64,000 nt of DNA from contig CP103030.1 of the NCBI GenBank assembly GCA_024752435.1, positions 682,001-746,000 on the forward strand, read 5' to 3'. Below the pieces are notes generated by a model. It did no database searches and was not told the origin of the DNA. It saw nothing but the letters and a program-made list of their open reading frames with translations. The DNA is from Allantophomopsis cytisporea (Eukaryota > Ascomycota > Leotiomycetes > Phacidiales > Phacidiaceae). Both the position numbers and the translations under genes were made by a program. How positions within the stretch are numbered: position 1 is the first letter of the stretch; every line of letters starts with the position of its first letter. Positions 57,545-64,000 of this stretch are shown piece after piece.

Positions 57545-60500
57545 CGTTGTTGATTAGTTGCGAAAATGGTTGATCATAACTCGACTCGTATGTTTATTTC
57601 TTGCTTTCGCGGAGATGATGCGCATACCTGCCTGGACCTGACCTTTGGCTCCGAGTCCCTTAGTGGGTACGGTCGTTCCCGCAGCCGCAGAGCCGCACGT
57701 TTTCCTGGGCACGCACGCACGTCTGTGAATAAGGTCCGAGGGTCCAGTGTGTGTCTCGCGCGCTCGTGGTCGATTGAGATTGAGGTTACCTTTTAAGTGG
57801 ACGTGCAACATTAAAGTACTGTATACAGAGGTCCGAGAGTCCAATGAAAGTGCGTACATCATACATCGTAAGTATCAGTGGTCTTACTTCTCTCGAACCA
57901 CCACAATTGCAGACATGCTCATGTGATTGTACGTACATCGGTGGATACAGGTACCAGTCTCTATCTACCATCTACTGCTTCTCTGCTTCTCTTTTTCTCC
58001 TCAGGATCAGGGTTGGGGTCAGTATGATGATGATTGATTGAATTGTGCTGCTGTGTACAAGTTATGCATGTACGTACATATGTACATGAACAGTCAGTAC
58101 TCACGGATGAAGAAGCACATACTTACAACTCTCTAGGGTACCTTACTGCTCCTTCGAATGTGCTGCAGAACGCTTGGACGGGACGCGTGATTGTCACCAA
58201 CTAAATGTATTTCTTCCATCCTTATCACCTGGAACCTCGTCGATGCAGATGATGGGTATCTGCATGATCGTGCTTCATGTTTCGTCCTTATTACCAATAG
58301 CAGGCAGGCTCTCCGTTGCCTACCCGCACAAAGTCTGCAAGTCGGTCGCATCGATGAGGTGAAGTCTTCATATATTTTATGTATGTACGTACCTGATGTA
58401 TATGCATACATCATCCGCCATACCATATACGTGCAAGGTCAATTCTATCGCACAGCGAGGAACGCCATGAGCCAACCAACGCTCTATGAAGCTACCAACG
58501 TTAATTCGAGACCATAAAACTTGGGAATATTCATAGTTTCTACCAACAAACCAGCAATTTGAACAACCTCAAATCGTTCACGTACTCGGGGTCATGCGTA
58601 ACTACGCAGCAACAGAAATCCGGAATCCCTAATCCCCAAACCCCCCACATTGTCTCTTCTTCGTGTTGCTGTGGTAGCTAGCATATCTATCCATGGGTTC
58701 ATACCACCCTTCACGGATGGTCGAGCTCGATTCACTAGGGAGGGACAAGCGGGGTATATTGAATAACCCAACGGACCAGCTAGTGGGCCATGATTCCTAG
58801 ATACTCTCCGCTTCTTTTCGTCAGACCAGGTAATGCAAAGCCTTCCGTTACTTTTCACAATTGGCTGTTTGCTATGTTTTGAGGGGAGACCATTGCCATT
58901 ACCGCCGGACGAGACTAGGCGATGTGCTATATTGTTTCTTCTTGTCTCTTATGAACCAATGACAGACCTTTTCCAGGATGGTCATGATTGAACTGCTGTG
59001 CGACATGCATCAGAAGAGATCTCTGTGGTCAGCTCAATGTAACAACAGCAGGGTATCTCTCGGCTATGACCTTCTCATTACTGACTATCACATCGCTCGC
59101 TATATAGCATGTCAGGAATTGGACATGAGCTTCGTCCACCAAGGTAAGGAACATCATATACCTTAACACTAGAAACGTGCAGTCTGCTGCTATGGCTATG
59201 CTCTTGAATCTGCAGAATCATATGTTCAATACGAGTAACTCCTCAACCACTGCAGTACCAATGGATTTCTCTTATCATGCCATAAGCTTACCATGCAGGT
59301 TCTCGTGACTCATAGCAAATGGTGACTCTGGCCCATTTGTGCTTTCGAAGAGTGGCACAATCATGTATTTGGGAGCCGTTGCTACTGCTCATCAATGAAA
59401 CAGCCCTACACGGGATTCGAGATTCCAAGTGGCTGACAAGATTTCATCTATGTACTGTGGTACTGCACGTTGATTTGAATCTCACTCTACACCTAGTACA
59501 ACATCGCATCCATCCTAGAATTATACACCAGCGGCATCGATACGGCCATTGATATCTGCAAGCACGATTTACAATAGTAAGTGACTGAGAGCGGCAAGGA
59601 TGTGAGTCAATATTTACGGCTCGTACGAGCGCGCACTGGAGAGGCTGATTGGTAGGCTTACTATACGCGGGAGATTCGCAGTATACTTGCCACAGATATA
59701 ATGCTAATATTTGCCAACTGCCTCCTTTGTGGAATGATGCAGGCCAAAACTATGAAGAAGAAATTCGTTTGGGCTAGGATGGAAGGAAGAGCAAAGGAGC
59801 ATTGTAGTGTGAAAATACCAAATATCGTAGTTCTTGCAAGAGCTCAACAGAATTGGAGGCTTATCACCGATCTGTGGTACTCTGCTGTTCAGCACGGCAA
59901 TACTCCATATTGCAGACAAGAGGAGAACTTGATGATTAGTCATTGCAATGGGTGGACATAGGTTCTCATTTGATGATGAGAATTGAGAGTCACATGCGCT
60001 GGCTTACTTTGTAGAATGATGCGATACCTAGGTATCTTGGTATTGATCTTGTAGCAAGACTGGGGGAGGGAGACTTGTTTTATTTGGGAGGTGGAGTTTT
60101 CTAATGAGATCATTTCATTATAAATGCAATATAGTTCAGCATTGAGATATTTCAAACTCAGAAGCTTGATAGACAAGAAACTCTACTAAGATAAGGCACA
60201 AGATTATGAACTACCATGTAATCATTTGGTATGATCATCTCCGTGATGTTGCTCATGAAAAGTTGATGAAAGGAAAGATATCCGGATTCGACCACGGACG
60301 AGAATCTGCATGATGTCTCTTTATGTATAGGCAAAAAAGAGTGCAGCAAGGGTGATGTAGGGTAGTATGAAGGCATGATAATTCGCATCAGTCTCGGCTT
60401 GCATTCTCATATGTCGATATGAGAGGAGAGGTGCGGGAAGAGTCGAAATACCTGAGTGGTAGGTGTTAGCGTATTTTACATATGACCATAAGCACATTAG

Positions 60501-61720
60501 GACGAGGAGAGCTGAACTGACATAGAGCCTTGTAAACACATTCAATCAATACAAATGCAGTGAGTATCAGAAATACGAAATTGTGCCATTGAGCTGGATT
60601 TATTATGCAACGATCATTTGTGACGGAGAAAGAGCACTGGATACTGTGCAAGATTGAAGAAGGTGAAGGATCTCAATTACAGGCCATCAGCACGTCAGCA
60701 CATTGAAGTCAAGCAAGCTTCCTGTCGTGATTGGTGAGTGGATATTCAAGAGGGGGAGATCTGTGCCAGGAAACAGAATTGGAAAAGATGAGAATTATCA
60801 AACAAGTCGGATGTAGTAAAACAATAAGTAAAATATCTGTCTGGTAATTGCGGTCATGTAAGGTAATGTGCACCCAGGCGCAGATACCCAGCCAGGCGTG
60901 CCAAGAAGCTGATGTTGAGATACTCATGCTCTCACTTTCACCAAAATGTGCAAAATCCTTTCAGGATATACAAACATACATCACATCCTCTACACACCCC
61001 TCCCTCGTACCAACCTACAAGCATATCTATGTACACCAGATATCCTGGTTGTGAAGCAGCATAGAAGAATAAGAATGGCTCTTTGTGTTCACACTACAGC
61101 TTCTTAATCCATTTACACCGGCATTATGAGCGTTTCGGGCATGATACTACTACTACCTATCCCAGACCTCTTTTCCTTTACCCGGCCACAATTATCCGAT
61201 CATCATCGATTGGTGCCCACAATCCATCCTACTTCTACAGTGCGAAGCGTAGTGAAAGGAGATAGATATTCCATGACCAGAGGGATAGAAGAGTAGGAAG
61301 ACTTCGAGACAATGGAAGGTATGGGAAATTTAGGGAGTAAGAAATACGAACAATGAGAGGAATAAGTAATAGTAGTGATAATAACAATAGTAACAATAAT
61401 AACAGGCACACGAACACGAATAATGGTAGCGAGAACAATGATAATTAATGGACGGGAATGCTCGAAAGAACAACGCAAACAAAACATAAACAAAACAAAA
61501 CAAACCAAAACAAATAAAGCAGAATAAAAAAGCGGACGAATCAAATCATGACATTATACGTTTACCTAATGGCTTACATAGGTCCTTACCTACCTGAATA
61601 GGTAAGGCACCTTAGGTATATATCTTAGGTACATGGTAGGTAGGTAGCTCAGAGTATTTAAGGCAGCCATAATATAATTATAAGGCATTAAATATATAGG
61701 TCCCTTAGGTGCTTAGGCGG

Positions 61721-61754
61721 GCACAAGAGCACAAGAGCACAAGAGCACAAGAGC
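61721..61754 (+). repeat. 8-bp tandem repeat GCACAAGA x4
   Basis: Four perfect copies of GCACAAGA plus GC lie at the start of the leader-like region of the RRM gene. Confidence 0.85.
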
Positions 61755-61908
61755 CTCGGGGAAACATCGCCCGTTTACGCGTTGAAGCTCTTAAATTCTT
61801 ACTCGCCCACCAAAACAAAGGTCAATCCACATAGCTTTTGTTTTTTGCTTCTGTTTTTGCTTTGCTTTGATTTGATTTCACCATTTGCCGCTATCAACTT
61901 GACGCGCG

Positions 61909-61936
61909 AGAGAGAGAGAGAGAGAGAGGGAGAGAG
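61909..61936 (+). repeat. GA microsatellite
   Basis: Alternating GA for about 28 bases with one GGG interruption. Confidence 0.85.
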
Positions 61937-62078
61937 TCACAGCCGACGCGACATCAACAATCCGAACTAGACTAGTTACTAAAGCACCTCCACCTCTATT
62001 CTACATTACCTTACCTTACCTACATACATTTCCATTACCTACCTACCTTACCTACCTCTACCTACCTCTACCTACATT

Positions 62079-62154
62079 ACCTTACTACCTTACTACCTTA
62101 CTACCTTACTACCTTACTACCTTACTACCTTACTACCTTACTACCTTACTACCT
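62079..62154 (+). repeat. 8-bp tandem repeat ACCTTACT x9
   Basis: Nine perfect copies of ACCTTACT (72 bases) plus a partial copy, preceded by looser CTACCTA/CTACCTT units from about 61990. Confidence 0.9.
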
Positions 62155-63342
62155 CACACCATCACATCTACCTCCACCTCCCATCTCCACCTCCACAACT
62201 ACAAACCACAATCAACACATCCACAACGACAACCACAACCATCCACACGAGAGATATTCCTCCTCCTCCTTCTTCTTCTCCTCCGTCTTCCTTCACCCAC
62301 CCCCTCCCTAACCCCCTCCAAAACCTCTACCTCCGATTCGTCTCTCCAATACCCTTCGATATCCATCCATCCATCCATCCAGTCCTTTGCATATCCTTGT
62401 GCAGCGACTTACTCCATACTACTACATACGCCCAGAGAGAAACGTTCCCAGCATCTTTCCTGCTGCACCTCAACACGTCGCAGCCTCATCCCACCCCCAA
62501 ACAAAAAAAATAAAAAAAATAAAAAACACCAGTGAAAATATTCACTCCAACATTACCCACAGCGGTAAAGCTTAATATCATGGGTCGGTTCCTTCCTCTC
62601 TCAAATTCCCCCAGTTCAATATCCTCCAGTCTGGTATACTACTACTGCTACCTTACTCTGCCCTCTGTCTGCACTCTGCATATGGGAAACAAAAAAGCAA
62701 TTGCTACCATATGCTATTGCTATCTACCTACCTGCCTACCTACTACCCATTACCTATTACCTAGGTACTACCTACTGCCTGCTATCTACTGCTTTGCTAC
62801 TGATACTGCTACTCACTCCATCATCGATCCCTCCATCTTTACTCTCTGTCTACTACTACCTTGCCCTCTTAAATATTGCATTCCGCGCGCCTTCATCTTC
62901 TCTCCATTTTGAAACTCGTCTCTAACACTTGCTCTTTCTTATAGCTGATACTGGAGATACCTACCGCCCAGTAAGTCTCAAGCAAAACTTCAATCTCGTT
63001 TTCTGAGAGAGCACGCGCACGACCCCACCGTGCATGTTCTTCACATATCACAATCCGAGCTCCCTCCCCAGCCTTACATCTGATACACGCGCGTTCTGCG
63101 CCTGACGTAATTAACGCACAATTGCACTCTCAATGGTGTGACCTGCATCTGAAGGCCAACAGGCTGCCTGCTTGCTTGCCTGCTTGCTTGCTCTCTTCCT
63201 ACCATGGTTGTCAGCGGGACTAGCCCTAGGCAAGCCATCTGCAGCTTGGTACCGAGCAGCCTCGCCTCGTCGCAGCCATCCCAACACCCTCTCAAATCGC
63301 ATTTTATCTATTTCCATACCCCCATCTTATCACTCACTTCCA

Positions 63343-63980
63343 TGAGCACCACTGACACTCGTCGTTCGCAGCGTGAGAGATCTCGTTCCCCTCGTCGCGG
63401 CCGATCTCGCACACCAGAACGCGCAGCTCGACGTCGATCATATTCGCCTCGCAGTCGCTCTCGCAGTCGCGGCGGAGAACGCGCAGACTATCGCAGAAAC
63501 GATCGTAGATCACGATCGCCTATGACCGGAGCAGGTGCTGCTCCTGGAGGATCTGGCTCAGCTTACGGAGGTGCGCCACACAGATCTTTCGATCCAGACC
63601 GTGCTGCTGCAAAGGAACAGATGATGAGCACCTTACGCGAGTCTTCCCAACAGGACCGTCGTGTCTACGTCGGAAACCTTTCATACGATGTGAAATGGCA
63701 TCACCTTAAGGATTTTATGAGACAGGGTTAGTCGCTTGGTTTTGGTTGATGGCAGGCAAGGCGGAGGAATAGCTAACGGAGGATTATAGCCGGAGAGGTC
63801 TTGTTCGCTGATGTGCTATTACTTCCAAATGGAATGTCGAAGGTGGGCGCCTAGTGGCTGGTTTTCCTGGTTTTCCTTTTTCTCTCTCTCTTTCTCTCTC
63901 TCTCTTCCGTTATATGGCTATTGAAGGAATGTTGGATTGACGGGTTGGGACGTTGTTCCGCGGGTTATGTAGGGATGCGG
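63343..63980 (+). CDS. SR-type RRM RNA-binding protein, GBP2/HRB1-like (3' end cut off)
   Basis: Exons visible: 63343-63726, 63790-63842 and an 8-nt micro-exon 63973-63980; the rest lies beyond the window. The N terminus is an RS/RG-rich tail (SQRERSRSPRRGRSRTPERA). The first RRM starts at about residue 106 with RNP2 VYVGNLSYDV, then HHLKDFMRQ across the first intron, AGEVLFADVLLLPNGMSK in exon 2, and GCG from the micro-exon. This matches the RRM1 text of fungal Gbp2/Hrb1-like proteins, which escort spliced mRNA to Mex67 for nuclear export. The product is partial, so domain number and family assignment remain tentative. The upstream leader is long and repetitive. Confidence 0.8.
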
Positions 63981-64000
63981 GTAAGTCTCACTCATGCTTT

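Larger units (their letters stand above)
57545..63342. other. Gene-poor region upstream of the RRM gene, 5.8 kb
   Basis: No recognisable protein or RNA gene despite many short frames. The left part (57545-58150) should hold the COQ9 promoter. 61550-62160 is rich in TACCTA/AGGTA words and simple repeats. 62160-63342 is strongly C/T- and A/C-rich on the plus strand (CCACCTCCACAACCACAA-type words) and looks like a long 5' leader, possibly with an intron (candidate donor GTAAGTCTCA at 62970). A 110-codon frame in it (from 62580) could act as an upstream ORF or be intronic. Confidence 0.5.

Noticed and set aside
59701..59961. 86-codon plus-strand frame in the gene-free tract
   Set aside because: Overlapped by an equally long frame on the other strand; no recognisable motif.
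62580..62912. 110-codon frame in the RRM gene leader as a separate gene
   Set aside because: Tyr/Leu/Pro/Cys-rich product of CTACC repeats; at most an upstream ORF or intronic.
1..64000. CRISPR array, bacterial operons, rRNA
   Set aside because: None seen; the window is eukaryotic nuclear DNA with spliced genes. The short tandem repeats lack spacers of CRISPR type.

Overview
The window is nuclear DNA of a filamentous ascomycete (Pezizomycotina). Supporting signs are many 45-60 nt GT-AG introns, compact genes on both strands, a fungal H2A ending in SQEL, ATG4, POM152, 2EXR-type proteins, and an AT/TA-rich block of decayed transposons that looks like repeat-induced point mutation (RIP). A leotiomycete (Helotiales-like) is my best guess; that placement is inference.

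Layout. 1-3.5 kb: repeat fragments and gene-poor DNA. 3.6-6.7 kb: a YTP1-like membrane protein (+) and the ribosome-assembly factor RSA3 (-). 6.75-10.6 kb: AT-rich block holding a RIP-decayed pogo/Fot-like element nested inside a second repeat, a second pogo-like fragment, and several copies of a ~0.2 kb repeat. 11-11.4 kb: a lone small secreted protein with a disturbed reading frame. 14.1-16.2 kb: an uncharacterised membrane protein. 17.2-24.3 kb: housekeeping genes: KGD2 (-), a complex I B22/NDUFB9-like LYR subunit (+), a divergent H2A/H2B pair, and ATG4 (-). 26-30.6 kb: two ribosome-biogenesis genes facing each other, SQS1-like (+) and JJJ1-like (-). 32-39.7 kb: three ubiquitin-system genes (SPX-RING ligase, FBXO21-like F-box protein, UCH37-like deubiquitinase) with an LRR/SAP-like protein among them. 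40.5-45.5 kb: POM152 (+) and a 2EXR-like protein (-). 46.2-57.5 kb: UTP22 (-), cystathionine gamma-synthase (+), SMC6 (+) and COQ9 (-). 57.5-63.3 kb: almost 6 kb with no recognisable gene, rich in microsatellites, ending in the long leader of an SR/RRM protein gene (GBP2/HRB1-like) that is cut by the window end.

The genes do not form one metabolic cluster. Recurring themes are pre-ribosome assembly (RSA3, SQS1, JJJ1, UTP22), mitochondrial function (KGD2, NDUFB9-like, COQ9), chromatin and genome maintenance (H2A, H2B, SMC6), and ubiquitin/autophagy (SPX-RING, FBXO21-like, UCH37-like, ATG4). I found no obviously new multi-gene system. The best leads are a chromodomain-like segment inside the SQS1 homologue, an 8-nt micro-exon in the RRM gene, a silent in-frame 48-nt intron in POM152, the datable nested transposon block, the secreted protein beside that block, and the orphan membrane protein at 14.1-16.2 kb. 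Exon boundaries were placed by eye from GT/AG signals, reading phase and family conservation.
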